NCBI GenBank assembly: GCA_051867615.1
Contig: JBJDYU010000010.1
Location: 1 to 20,938 of the forward strand
Origin: RGIG5472 sp051867615
Lineage (GTDB): Bacteria > Bacillota > Clostridia > Oscillospirales > Oscillospiraceae
Direction of reading: 5' to 3'
DNA length: 20,938 nt
Positions 5,598-12,600 of this stretch are shown piece by piece. The notes under the pieces are model-generated. The model was not told the DNA's origin, searched no databases, and saw nothing but the letters and a program-made list of their open reading frames with translations. Position 1 is the first letter of the stretch; every line of letters starts with the position of its first letter. The position numbers and the translations under genes are program-made.

Positions 5598-5747
5598 TCA
5601 ATGCCGCAGGCTCAGGCAGCCGCATATGACCAGCAGCACCGCGATCATGAACAGCAGCGCCCCTTCCGGAAATATGACGGTGATCATGATCCCCACGCCC
5701 AAAGCGATGGCGGCAACGCCGAGCCAGCGGTGGCGGCACGGCCTCAT
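5598..5747 (-). CDS. 49-residue two-helix membrane protein upstream of spoVM
   Basis: The ATG at 5747 has AGGAGGAG about six bases upstream. The 49 residues start with a basic segment (MRPCRHRW), followed by two hydrophobic helices (LGVAAIALGVGIMITVIF and ALLFMIAVLLVICGCL) joined by a short PEG turn, and end SLRH. I do not recognise a named family. It ends 19 bases before spoVM and may share its transcript. A TATACT (minus strand, 5778-5783) could be its -10, but the -35 is weak. A membrane peptide of the sporulation programme is the natural guess; that is inference from position only. Confidence 0.65.
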   Translation of the reverse strand: MRPCRHRWLGVAAIALGVGIMITVIFPEGALLFMIAVLLVICGCLSLRH

Positions 5748-5786
5748 AAGCGCTCCTCCTTTTCTGCTTTCTGTTTCAGTATATAC

Positions 5787-5818
5787 AAAAAGGCGGGGCG
5801 GCGTCACGCGCCGCGCCC
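5787..5818 (-). terminator. Terminator overlapping the spoIIR stop codon
   Basis: On the minus strand GCGGCG (5809-5814) pairs with CGCCGC (5798-5803); a one-base bulge and GGG/CCC extend the stem, with the TGA in the loop. GCC and TTTTT follow (5787-5791). It would end the spoIIR transcript before the mother-cell genes. Confidence 0.5.
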
Positions 5819-6445
5819 GTCCTTTGTCAGCCACTGTATCAGTTTGTTCCACAGCTCCACCGAGCGGAAGCGGAGCAGATACTCGCTCTCTCCGCCCCGG
5901 ATCAGGGCCAGCTCGTCCTCCGTGAGCCCTGCGCTGCGGCCCGCCTCCTCCAGGCGCTCCTGTCCCGCGCTGCAAAGGGGTGGAAAGACCACGCACCACC
6001 AGTTCTGCCCCTGTCCCTCGCCGATGACTACCCGCAGTGTCCGGTACTCGCCCGCCGGCAGGGTGAAGCTCTCATAGTAGCGGGTGGGAAAACGGTCCGT
6101 CTCCAGCGAGACCTGCACCGCATCCTCCGCGCCCGCGGCGCGCAGCGTCTCCTCCGCGATCTGACACAGCTCCGGCAGCGCCGCCTCCAGCGCCTCCTCC
6201 GCCGCCAGACGGTCCTCCGCCGCGCGCAGCAGCTCCTCCGTCCTATCGAAGACCGCGTCCTTCACCAGCAGCTTCCGGGCCTGATCCTCCTCGCTGTCGG
6301 AATTGGCCAACACGTGGAGCCGCACAGTCTTCTGCGCAATGTCCTCCTGCGCGGCGAGAGAAGTATGAAGATACAAGGCGGAAAGCGTCAATGTACAAAG
6401 CAGGGCCAGCGCCGCTGCGATCTCCCATCGTTTGAAACGAAGCAT
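5804..6445 (-). CDS. spoIIR: Stage II sporulation protein R (SpoIIR)
   Basis: SpoIIR is made in the forespore under sigma-F and exported to activate the SpoIIGA protease, which processes pro-sigma-E in the mother cell. The 213 residues have an N-terminal membrane or signal helix (~9-28, AAALALLCTLTLSAL). The family hallmarks RLHVLANSDSEEDQ (~42-55), FPTRYYESF, LPAGEYRTLRVVIGEG and NWWCVVFPPLC (~148-158) follow, so identification is firm. The length is close to that of the B. subtilis protein. The sigma-E genes spoIVA and sipL lie just downstream, so the trigger and its targets are clustered. No clear sigma-F promoter was found; the leader is dominated by a hairpin directly before the ATG. Confidence 0.95.
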   Translation of the reverse strand: MLRFKRWEIAAALALLCTLTLSALYLHTSLAAQEDIAQKTVRLHVLANSDSEEDQARKLLVKDAVFDRTEELLRAAEDRLAAEEALEAALPELCQIAEETLRAAGAEDAVQVSLETDRFPTRYYESFTLPAGEYRTLRVVIGEGQGQNWWCVVFPPLCSAGQERLEEAGRSAGLTEDELALIRGGESEYLLRFRSVELWNKLIQWLTKDGRGA

Positions 6446-6493
6446 AAAAAACCGTCCTTTCTGCTCATATGTTTGCAGTCTGGACGGTTTTTC
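6446..6493 (-). terminator. Terminator-like hairpin abutting the spoIIR start codon
   Basis: AAAAACCGTCC (6447-6457) and GGACGGTTTTT (6482-6492) form an 11-bp perfect inverted repeat. The T-run of its 3' arm ends directly at the spoIIR ATG. It has T-tracts on both strands. It can stop vegetative read-through from ispE, leaving spoIIR to be started from a forespore promoter that must lie in or very near it. Confidence 0.6.
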
Positions 6494-6546
6494 ACGTTTC
6501 TAAACAATTTTAATCAAAAAAGCGGATGCGGCCCGTCGGACAGCGC

Positions 6547-7449
6547 TCAGCCGTCCTCTCCTGCCGCGGCGCAGGAAGAAGCGTCGGCACAGTCCACCGG
6601 CTCCGCCAGGAAGCACTGTCCATACTCCTGCCGCAGCGCTAAGTAGGCCCGCTCCGCCGCCGCCTGGGAGCGAAATATACCGTACACCGTGGGGCCGGAG
6701 CCGCTCATGGCGGCGTTCATGGCCCCCAGCTCCAGCAGGCGGTGCTTGATGGAAAAGACCTCTCCGTATTTCCGGGGCAATACCTCCTCAAAGACGTTGA
6801 ACAGCCTCCTTGCCACGCCCTCCAGGTCTTTCGCGGAGAGGGCCGCCAGCATCCCTCTGGTGTCCGGGTGATAGGCCAGTTCGCCTACCCGCACGCAGGA
6901 AAACAGCTCCGGCGTGGGAATGGGAAAGTCCGGCTTGCAGACCACGAACCAGCAATGCGGCAGCGGCGGCAGATCCGTCAGGCGCTCACCGCGCCCCTCC
7001 GCCAGAGCCGTGGTGCCCCGCAGGCAGTAGGGCACGTCGCTGCCCACCGTGGCGGCGGTGCGTTCCAGTTCCGCCAAGGGCAGCTCCGGCGAAAGCAAGG
7101 TCCGCAGGCCCCGCAGTACGGCGGCAGCGTCGCTGCTGCCTCCCGCCATACCGGCGCAGGAGGGGATGCGCTTATAAAGCCGGATGCGCAGGCCCGGCGC
7201 GGATATTCCTGTGTCGCGGAAAAAGGCCAGCGCCGCCTTGACCGCCAGATTTCTCTCGTCACAGGGGATGTAGGACAGGTTGCTCTCGCAGCGGATGCCC
7301 GGCGCCTCCTCCAGCGTCAGCGTTATGTCGTCCTTCAGCGAGATGCTCTGCATCACCATGGAGAGGTCGTGGTAGCCGTCAGGGCGCCTGCGCAGGATAT
7401 CCAGCGTCAGGTTCAGCTTGGCCCAGGCGCTGAGTGTCAGCTCTCTCAT
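6547..7449 (-). CDS. ispE: 4-diphosphocytidyl-2-C-methyl-D-erythritol kinase (IspE)
   Basis: IspE phosphorylates CDP-ME in the MEP pathway of isoprenoid synthesis, a cytoplasmic ATP-dependent step. The 300 residues show the GHMP-kinase order: AKLNLTLDI at the N-terminus (Lys11 substrate contact), RRPDGYHDL (~22-29), the ATP loop PSCAGMAGGSSDAAAVL (~96-112, with Met in place of the usual Leu), GSDVPYCL (~136-143), and the C-terminal MSGSGPTVYGIF motif. The ATG at 7449 overlaps the stop of the preceding membrane-protein gene (ATGA), so the two are translationally coupled. The last ~20 residues (DCADASSCAAAGEDG) are poorly conserved in the family. Confidence 0.95.
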   Translation of the reverse strand: MRELTLSAWAKLNLTLDILRRRPDGYHDLSMVMQSISLKDDITLTLEEAPGIRCESNLSYIPCDERNLAVKAALAFFRDTGISAPGLRIRLYKRIPSCAGMAGGSSDAAAVLRGLRTLLSPELPLAELERTAATVGSDVPYCLRGTTALAEGRGERLTDLPPLPHCWFVVCKPDFPIPTPELFSCVRVGELAYHPDTRGMLAALSAKDLEGVARRLFNVFEEVLPRKYGEVFSIKHRLLELGAMNAAMSGSGPTVYGIFRSQAAAERAYLALRQEYGQCFLAEPVDCADASSCAAAGEDG

Positions 7450-8069
7450 TCGTCCTCATCCTCCTCCGACTCCGCCGCGGTAAAGGAGATCTCCGGCCCG
7501 GCGGCCTTTTGCTCCTCCCCTTTCTTTTCCTCTGACTGCGCGGAGGCCGGTATCTGCCCGTGATAGCCCTTGATGGCGGCGTTCAGGTCCAGCAAAAGCA
7601 GGATGGCAAAGAGCAGTTTGGCATAGGAAGCGATGACAGCCACCAGCTCGTAGATGCTGATATGCGTCACCAGCATGGCTGCCGCCAGAAGCAGCCAGTC
7701 CCGGCGCAGCTTGTGTCCCTTCATGAGATACTGCTTTGCCTGCTCGATCTCCGAAACGCCCTTGATCTGGAAGTACAGGATAGCGAGCAGCGCCAGATCC
7801 AGCGCCAGCAGCACCAGCGCCTTCACCACCGCGACTTTGCCGAGAAGCCCGAAGCCGCCGCAAAGGGCCGCCGCCAGTGAGACCGCGGCCATCAGTTTGC
7901 AGGGCAGGACGGTCTTGCCGAGAACGGCGCTCTCCTCCGCCAGCGCCCCGGCGCCTTTCGCGAGGAACAGATAGCCCACGAAATCCAGCAGGATATCGAA
8001 GGTAAAGCCCGCGATGGTCACATCATAGCGCAGCAAAAGCAGAAAATATCCGAAAAACAGCTCGCTCAT
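7446..8069 (-). CDS. Multi-spanning membrane protein with acidic C-terminal tail
   Basis: I do not recognise a named family. The 207 residues have about five hydrophobic helices (residues ~4-35, 58-78, 82-100, 124-140, 145-160), a basic loop (MKGHKLRRDW), and a cytosolic tail rich in Glu and Asp ending EEDEDE. The pattern resembles small integral membrane proteins of unknown function common in Clostridia. Its stop codon overlaps the ispE start by four bases, and a TATAAT-type promoter lies ~50 bases upstream, so it leads the ispE operon. A role linked to isoprenoids or the envelope is only a guess from that coupling. Confidence 0.75.
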   Translation of the reverse strand: MSELFFGYFLLLLRYDVTIAGFTFDILLDFVGYLFLAKGAGALAEESAVLGKTVLPCKLMAAVSLAAALCGGFGLLGKVAVVKALVLLALDLALLAILYFQIKGVSEIEQAKQYLMKGHKLRRDWLLLAAAMLVTHISIYELVAVIASYAKLLFAILLLLDLNAAIKGYHGQIPASAQSEEKKGEEQKAAGPEISFTAAESEEDEDE

Positions 8070-8118
8070 AGCGCCGCTCCCCTCTGCCGCCGTACGCGGC
8101 TCCTGATTTTCTACAGTG

Positions 8119-8147
8119 ATTATAGCGTATCCTGCGGCGGATTACCA
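8119..8147 (-). promoter_or_regulatory. Sigma-A-type promoter of the membrane protein-ispE operon
   Basis: On the minus strand a perfect TATAAT (8119-8124) lies 17 bases after a weak -35, TGGTAA (8142-8147), about 50 bases before the start codon at 8069. The rest of 8148-8215 shows nothing I can name. Confidence 0.5.
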
Positions 8148-8215
8148 GAGCAAACCGCCGCATATGCGCAGAATCCGCCGGGCAGCCGCGCGAAAAAAAG
8201 GCACGCCGGTTCCAT

Positions 8216-8248
8216 AAAAAAGCAGGACACGGATCTCCGTGTCCTGCT
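8216..8248 (-). terminator. Terminator of the DUF1015 gene
   Basis: A 12-bp perfect stem (AGCAGGACACGG, 8221-8232, with 8237-8248) and a four-base loop are followed on the minus strand by a run of six T (plus-strand A run ending at 8221). It lies ~20 bases after the stop codon. Confidence 0.9.
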
Positions 8249-8269
8249 CGTTGTATTCATATGTACCGT

Positions 8270-9550
8270 TTACCGGATCTTGCGCGCCTCCACATAGTAG
8301 CGCTTATCCTGCGCATGGCCCATGGAGAAGGTCTTGCGGGGCAGCACGCCGTCCGCCATGACGGTCTTGAACAGCTGCTCCTTGCCCATGGCGGGCAGCA
8401 GGAAGCCGATGTTGCCCTTCTTACTGCCCAGCTCCTTCGTGACCTCGTCGCCGTGGATGTAGTCCACTTCGCCGCCCACGGTCTTGAGGTAGTCGTCCAC
8501 AAAGGCCTGCAGCGTGCCAACCGCCAGCTGCACCTTGGGGTCGGGAACGGTGATGAAGCCGCTCTTGCCCTCGTAGCAGTACTCGATGGTATGGCCCTCG
8601 CCCTTGCCCTCGTGGGCGCTGGGATAAAACTTCTTGAAGGCTGCCATGACCTGCTCGGGCTCCACGCCGAACAGCACGCGGTGGATGGGCTCGAACTGCA
8701 GCGCGTCGTCGTGGTTGTTCACCACCTCCACCAGCGCGTAGCGGGCGGGCAGCTTCTTCCACTCCTCCTCGGTCTTGCCCTTCTTCTGCTCCTCATAGCA
8801 GGCCTTGGCGGTGGCGAGGGAGTGGTTGCCGTCGCCCACGGCGAACAGCAGCGGCGCCACGCCGGAGACGTTGTACTTGGCCTTCATGGCCTCGTCGGAG
8901 CAAAGCCCCTCCAGCGCGTCTGCCACGGCGTCCAGCTGGGCGGCGGAGAGCTTGTAGCCCGCGATGTGGCCGCCGTTCTGCATCAGGTCGAAGTCATAGA
9001 CCTTTTCCATGCTGCCGGCAGCGGCGGTGAGCGGTTCGATGACGGTCCTTTCGGGGTTATCGATGAGCAGCATCACGTGGGGCAGCTCGATGGGCGCGTT
9101 GCGGCGCACCTTGGCCCGGGGCGGGATGCGCTCCAGCACGGTGCCCTCCGTGGCGCGGATCAGCGCGCCGGAGCCGGGCGTAAAATCATACTGGTCCAGA
9201 TCCACCATGCCGATAAGGCCGTGGCGGATGCGGCCGTCGGACTGGCTGCGCTCGATGTAAATCATGGAGTCCTGCAGCGTCTTGAACACGCCGTCTGCCA
9301 GATACTTATCCATGGAGGCGTTGATGTCGCTGATGTACTCGTCCACGTTGGGGGACTTCAGATTGGCCTCGGGCAGGATGAGCCGCAGCGTGGAGGGCGC
9401 ATCGCCCACGTGCTGCTCCACGGCCTCCCAATACGCAGGCTCCGAGGTGAACTGGTCGCAGGCCACCACGGCCCACTTGTTCATGTCGCAGTCCGCCGGC
9501 AGCAGGATATCAGCGGGATAAAAACCCAGTTTTTCAAACTTGCTGTTCAT
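8270..9550 (-). CDS. DUF1015-family protein
   Basis: The ATG at 9550 follows AAGGAGGAAAAT; longer upstream starts lie in the leader. The 426 residues open FYPADILLPADCDMNKWAVVACDQFTSEP and carry the family's best-conserved segment VGDGNHSLATAKACYE (~245-260), plus EVVNNHDDALQFEPIHRVLFG. The Asp-Gly-Asn-His-Ser-Leu core resembles the DGHHR-type motif of ParB-like small-molecule kinases. In Clostridia such genes are often found near serC/serA, so a link to serine metabolism has been suspected; no such neighbour is present here. No biochemical function can be stated from this sequence. It is transcribed alone, with its own promoter and terminator. Confidence 0.85.
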   Translation of the reverse strand: MNSKFEKLGFYPADILLPADCDMNKWAVVACDQFTSEPAYWEAVEQHVGDAPSTLRLILPEANLKSPNVDEYISDINASMDKYLADGVFKTLQDSMIYIERSQSDGRIRHGLIGMVDLDQYDFTPGSGALIRATEGTVLERIPPRAKVRRNAPIELPHVMLLIDNPERTVIEPLTAAAGSMEKVYDFDLMQNGGHIAGYKLSAAQLDAVADALEGLCSDEAMKAKYNVSGVAPLLFAVGDGNHSLATAKACYEEQKKGKTEEEWKKLPARYALVEVVNNHDDALQFEPIHRVLFGVEPEQVMAAFKKFYPSAHEGKGEGHTIEYCYEGKSGFITVPDPKVQLAVGTLQAFVDDYLKTVGGEVDYIHGDEVTKELGSKKGNIGFLLPAMGKEQLFKTVMADGVLPRKTFSMGHAQDKRYYVEARKIR

Positions 9551-9599
9551 ATTTTCCTCCTTGATCGGCAAGGCTTTCCCAAAAAGCCCGTCCCTTTTC

Positions 9600-9622
9600 A
9601 AAAAACGAAAGGCGTCCTTTCG
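9600..9622 (-). promoter_or_regulatory. Hairpin with T-run in the DUF1015 leader
   Basis: CGAAAGG (9616-9622, minus strand) pairs with CCTTTCG (9606-9612) around a three-base loop and is followed by six T. It lies within a few bases of the predicted transcription start and ~55 bases before the gene. It could be an early pausing or attenuation element, or a chance GC/AT pattern. Confidence 0.35.
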
Positions 9623-9631
9623 ATTATATAC

Positions 9632-9661
9632 AGTATATACCAGATCTCCGCCGCTTGACAA
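9632..9661 (-). promoter_or_regulatory. Sigma-A-type promoter of the DUF1015 gene
   Basis: On the minus strand TTGTCA (9656-9661) is followed by 18 bases and TATACT (9632-9637). A second TATAAT (9623-9628) lies just downstream but lacks a -35 at the right distance. Confidence 0.55.
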
Positions 9662-9743
9662 CGGATATTTTGAAGGTTTCGCCCTTTTCATGAGACATTT
9701 TTTCAAGCTGCTTTGAAGCCGTCGTATCAACTGCGGCACAGCG

Positions 9744-9772
9744 TTTCAAAATTTTTTCCCTTTTTGTATAAT
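9744..9772 (+). promoter_or_regulatory. Sigma-A-type promoter of the DUF378 gene
   Basis: A perfect TATAAT (9767-9772) follows TTTCAA (9744-9749) at 17 bases. The leader of ~60 bases contains a small CCCG/CGGG stem before the GGAGG ribosome site. It diverges from the DUF1015 promoter ~80 bases away. Confidence 0.6.
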
Positions 9773-9837
9773 CCGCCACGCGCCGGGACATGATAGCGTT
9801 GAAACCCCGTTCGCGGGTCTCAACTGGAGGTATTTGT

Positions 9838-10059
9838 ATGATCATCGACCGGATCGCTCTGATCCTCGCCATCATCGGCGCGCTGAACTGGGGCAGCATC
9901 GGCTTGTTCGGCTTCGACTGCGTTGCGTTCCTGTTCGGCGGCCAGCTGGCCGTCTGGAGCCGCATCATCTATGTGATCGTGGCCCTGGCCGGCATCTGGT
10001 GCATCTCGCTTCTGTTCCGCGAGACGGAAAGCGGCAGCGGCAGAGCGGAGCACGCATAA
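9838..10059 (+). CDS. DUF378-family small membrane protein (YuzA-like)
   Basis: The ATG at 9838 has CTGGAGG eight bases upstream; the ATG at 9790 lies in the leader. The 73 residues match the DUF378 pattern: first helix IALILAIIGALNWGSIGLFGFD (the NWG...G..xxD signature), a GGQ turn, and a second helix IIYVIVALAGIWCISLLF, then a short polar tail. The family is widespread in Firmicutes and its function is unknown. It forms its own transcription unit. Its TAA is immediately followed by a palindromic element, so the natural 3' untranslated region has been displaced. Confidence 0.88.
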   Translation: MIIDRIALILAIIGALNWGSIGLFGFDCVAFLFGGQLAVWSRIIYVIVALAGIWCISLLFRETESGSGRAEHA

Positions 10060-10318
10060 TACTGATTCTTGATTAAAAGATTTAATCAAGAATCCCGTGT
10101 GCTGCGCACACTCGCATCGTGCTGACGCACGCTGCGACGTCTGCTGTGTATGGATATCCGTACGGCGGCAAAGCCGCCAACGGCTATCGCATCATACAGT
10201 TCTTGACGCGCTCTGCGCTCAGGGAGGAACCAGTGGCACACTGGTGACGGAAGTGCAGCGAGCGCCGCAGCGCGAGACTGCATAAAAATCTTTTAAAGCT
10301 TTTTATCAAGAACTAGTA
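10060..10318. mobile_element. 259-bp palindromic MITE-like element
   Basis: The ends are ~27-bp imperfect inverted repeats: left TACTGATTCTTGATTAAA..., right (complement) TACTAGTTCTTGATAAAA..., about four mismatches in 27. A TAA flanks each side (10057-10059, 10319-10321), consistent with a 3-bp target duplication; the left copy is the stop codon of the preceding gene. The left end is itself a perfect 14-bp hairpin (10064-10077 with 10081-10094). The interior is a string of short hairpins: GTGTGC/GCACAC, GGCGGC/GCCGCC and CCAGTG/CACTGG. There is no credible ORF, although open frames exist on both strands because of symmetry. It looks like a non-autonomous transposon derivative; a 3-bp TNA duplication would point to IS5-group transposases, which is inference. 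Confidence 0.65.
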
Positions 10319-10351
10319 TAACAGCTTCTTCATTTTTCCTTCCTGAATGGG

Positions 10352-10395
10352 GACAGGACCGGGTAGCGATACCCGGCCCTGTCTCTGTTTCGTTT
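10352..10395 (+). terminator. Terminator-like hairpin between DUF378 and rqcH
   Basis: GACAGG/CCTGTC and CCGGGTA/TACCCGG form a 13-pair stem with one mismatch and a GCGA loop (10352-10383), followed on the plus strand by TCTGTTTCGTTT. The T-rich side favours use by the plus-strand DUF378 transcript. The convergent rqcH transcript also crosses the hairpin. Confidence 0.6.
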
Positions 10396-10397
10396 AT

Positions 10398-12152
10398 TCA
10401 CTTGACCGCCAGACGCTCCGCCAGCGTCTTCTCCGGCGTGACGTACAGCGTCCGGTAATTGGTGTAGATCACCCGGCCGGGCATGGCCCCGGCTGGCTTT
10501 TTCACATAGCGCACCGGCGCGTAATCCACCGCCACGCCGCTGCCCTCCGCTCCCTGGGAAAACCAGGCCGCCAGCATGGCCGCCTCCCGCAGGCTCTGCT
10601 CGTCCGCCTCCGCTCCGGCGGTGCGCAGGATCACGTGGGAGCCGTGGAGCTTCTGCACGTGCAGCCAGATATCCCGCTTGTCCGCGTCCTTCAGCGTCAG
10701 ACGGTCGTTCTGGGTGTTGTTGCGGCCCACCAGAATGGGAACGCCGCTGCTGGAGCGAAATTCCCGGTAGGGGCTGGGCCGCTTGGGCTGCTTTTTCGCC
10801 CCGCTCTGGCGGCGAAGATAGCCGCCCGCCGTCAGCTCGGCGCGGATCTCATTGAAATCCTGCTCTGTTTCCGCCTGAGAGATCTCCTGCAGCACGCTTT
10901 CGAGGTAGGCCAGCTCCTCCTCCCCCTTTTCCAGCAGCTGGCGCAGGTAGATTTCCGCGGTCTTGGCCTTGTTGTAGAGCTTATAGTACCGCGCCGCGTT
11001 CTGCTGCGGCGTAAGCCGCGCATCCAGCGCAATGGCGATCTCCGGCGCGCCCTCCTGATAGTAGTCCTGCGCCAGCAGCTCCCGCTGGCCCCGCTCCATC
11101 CGGTAGAGGTTCGCCGTGATCAGCTCTCCCTGCTTGCGGTAGGTCTCCCGGTCCCGGGTCTGGGCATACTCCCGGCGCTGGTTCTGCAGCTTCCGTGCCA
11201 GACGGTCCCTGGCGCCCGTGGCGGCCCGCAGCAGATCCTGCCCCTTCTGGCGGACGCGCTCCTTCCGCTCCCGCTCCTCAGAAAACTGATCGAGCAGGCA
11301 GGAGAAGCTGTCCATCCGGACCGACTCCACCTCCGGGCCGTACTGCAAAATGGGGCCGAGGTAGGTGAAATCCACCGGCTCGCCCCCCCGGCGCAGGAGA
11401 ACAGGTGTAAAGCCATTATCCTTTTCTTCGTTTGCGAGCGAATTGATGAGCGTCAGCGCCTTTTCCCGTTCCCCGTCGGACAGCGCGCCGATCAGCACAT
11501 CGTCCCGCCCGGCGGCCCGGAAGGCCACCTCCCGGGCAATCAGGGGCGAAAAGCCGGAAAGGGCATTGAGCATCCACTGCGCCAGCGTATGCTCCGGATT
11601 TTCCCCGGCGAGGGACGCGCGCAGGTCTTCCTCCGACGCGAGCTCCGGGTTCAGCCGCTCGCCCGCGGGCGGGAGACGGTACCGCATACCCGGCAGCACC
11701 TGCCGCTGGGCGGACATCTCCAGATCCACACGCCGCAGGCAGTCGATGATGATCTCCTCCTGGTCCAGCAAGATCAGGTTGGAGCGGCGGCCCATGGCCT
11801 CCAGCACCAGCGAGCGCGTTCCCGGCTGGCCCAGCTCATCCGTCACGTCGATATCCAGCCGCACCAGCCGCTCCATGGGCGGCTGGGTCACGCTGCGGAT
11901 GCGCCCGCCCGCCAGATGCTTTCGCAGCAGCATACAGAACATGGGCGGCGCGGCGGGATTCTCCCGCTGCAGCTCGGTGAGCTGGATGCGGGGCAGGCTC
12001 ACGCCGGCGTTGAGATACAGGCGCCTTCCGCCCCGCAGCAGCAAGATCACCTGGTCCCGGGCGGGCTGCTGCACCTTTTCGATCCTGGCCCCGGTGATCT
12101 CCGGCGCCAGCTCCCGCAGCAGGGCCCGCAGGCAGATCGCATCAAGCGGCAT
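10398..12152 (-). CDS. rqcH: RqcH (NFACT family), ribosome quality control factor
   Basis: RqcH binds stalled 50S-nascent chain complexes and recruits tRNA-Ala to add C-terminal alanine tails; older annotations call it fibronectin-binding protein. The 584 residues show NFACT-N (1-~170: MPLDAICLRALLREL, LEAMGRRSNLIL), a central helix-hairpin-helix and long charged coiled-coil region (~270-440), and the NFACT-R domain (~460-560: DKRDIWLHVQKLHGSHVIL). The tRNA-contact pair, Asp-Arg in B. subtilis (97/98), is Glu94-Arg95 here (PPMERLVRLD), a conservative change. The ATG follows the mrnC stop by three bases with GGAGGAA inside the mrnC end, so the two genes are tightly coupled. Confidence 0.93.
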   Translation of the reverse strand: MPLDAICLRALLRELAPEITGARIEKVQQPARDQVILLLRGGRRLYLNAGVSLPRIQLTELQRENPAAPPMFCMLLRKHLAGGRIRSVTQPPMERLVRLDIDVTDELGQPGTRSLVLEAMGRRSNLILLDQEEIIIDCLRRVDLEMSAQRQVLPGMRYRLPPAGERLNPELASEEDLRASLAGENPEHTLAQWMLNALSGFSPLIAREVAFRAAGRDDVLIGALSDGEREKALTLINSLANEEKDNGFTPVLLRRGGEPVDFTYLGPILQYGPEVESVRMDSFSCLLDQFSEERERKERVRQKGQDLLRAATGARDRLARKLQNQRREYAQTRDRETYRKQGELITANLYRMERGQRELLAQDYYQEGAPEIAIALDARLTPQQNAARYYKLYNKAKTAEIYLRQLLEKGEEELAYLESVLQEISQAETEQDFNEIRAELTAGGYLRRQSGAKKQPKRPSPYREFRSSSGVPILVGRNNTQNDRLTLKDADKRDIWLHVQKLHGSHVILRTAGAEADEQSLREAAMLAAWFSQGAEGSGVAVDYAPVRYVKKPAGAMPGRVIYTNYRTLYVTPEKTLAERLAVK

Positions 12153-12155
12153 GGC

Positions 12156-12563
12156 TCATTCCTCCTCTCCCAGCATAAGGGAAAACAGCTCATTGATTCG
12201 TTCCTGCCGTCCGCGCAGATAGAGGTAGCCGAACAGCGCCTCCAGGGCCGTGGCCTTCTGGTAATCGCCCCGGGAGGCGTGGACCGGGATGTTGTGGACG
12301 TTGGCGTTCCGCCCCCGGCGGAACACCCCCAGTTCCTCCTCCGTCAGCAGCGGCAGGAGCTTCTCCGCAAAGGCCGCCTGCGCCGGAGCGCAGACCAGCT
12401 CCACCGTGGCGCGGTGGAGGCCCTTGCCGGTGGCCTTGCCCTGCTCGCAGAGCCGGGCGCGCACCAGCAGCTCATACACCGCGTCCCCCAGATGGGCCAG
12501 ACCGATGCTGCTGATTTCCCGGACGGCGTCCTCCGGTAGCTCCACATGAAAATGATCCCGCAT
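12156..12563 (-). CDS. mrnC: Mini-ribonuclease III (MrnC)
   Basis: MrnC trims the ends of 23S rRNA precursor; it has the RNase III catalytic fold without the dsRNA-binding domain. The 135 residues carry the dimeric core GLAHLGDAVYELLVR (~21-35, catalytic Asp27), HRATVELVCAPAQAAF, RRGRNANVHNIP (~83-94), and the second acidic motif in TALEALFGYLYLRG (~106-119). Length is typical. The start at 12563 has GGAAGGAGAG upstream. It is coupled to rqcH and lies after trhP. In many Firmicutes mrnC follows cysS; here the context is different. Confidence 0.93.
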   Translation of the reverse strand: MRDHFHVELPEDAVREISSIGLAHLGDAVYELLVRARLCEQGKATGKGLHRATVELVCAPAQAAFAEKLLPLLTEEELGVFRRGRNANVHNIPVHASRGDYQKATALEALFGYLYLRGRQERINELFSLMLGEEE

Positions 12564-12600
12564 TTGTCTCTCTCCTTCCGCCGTGGCGGCAAACAGCTTT

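Noticed and set aside
10086..10285. Open frames on both strands inside the palindromic element
   Set aside because: They arise from the symmetric repeat sequence, have no ribosome site and resemble no protein.
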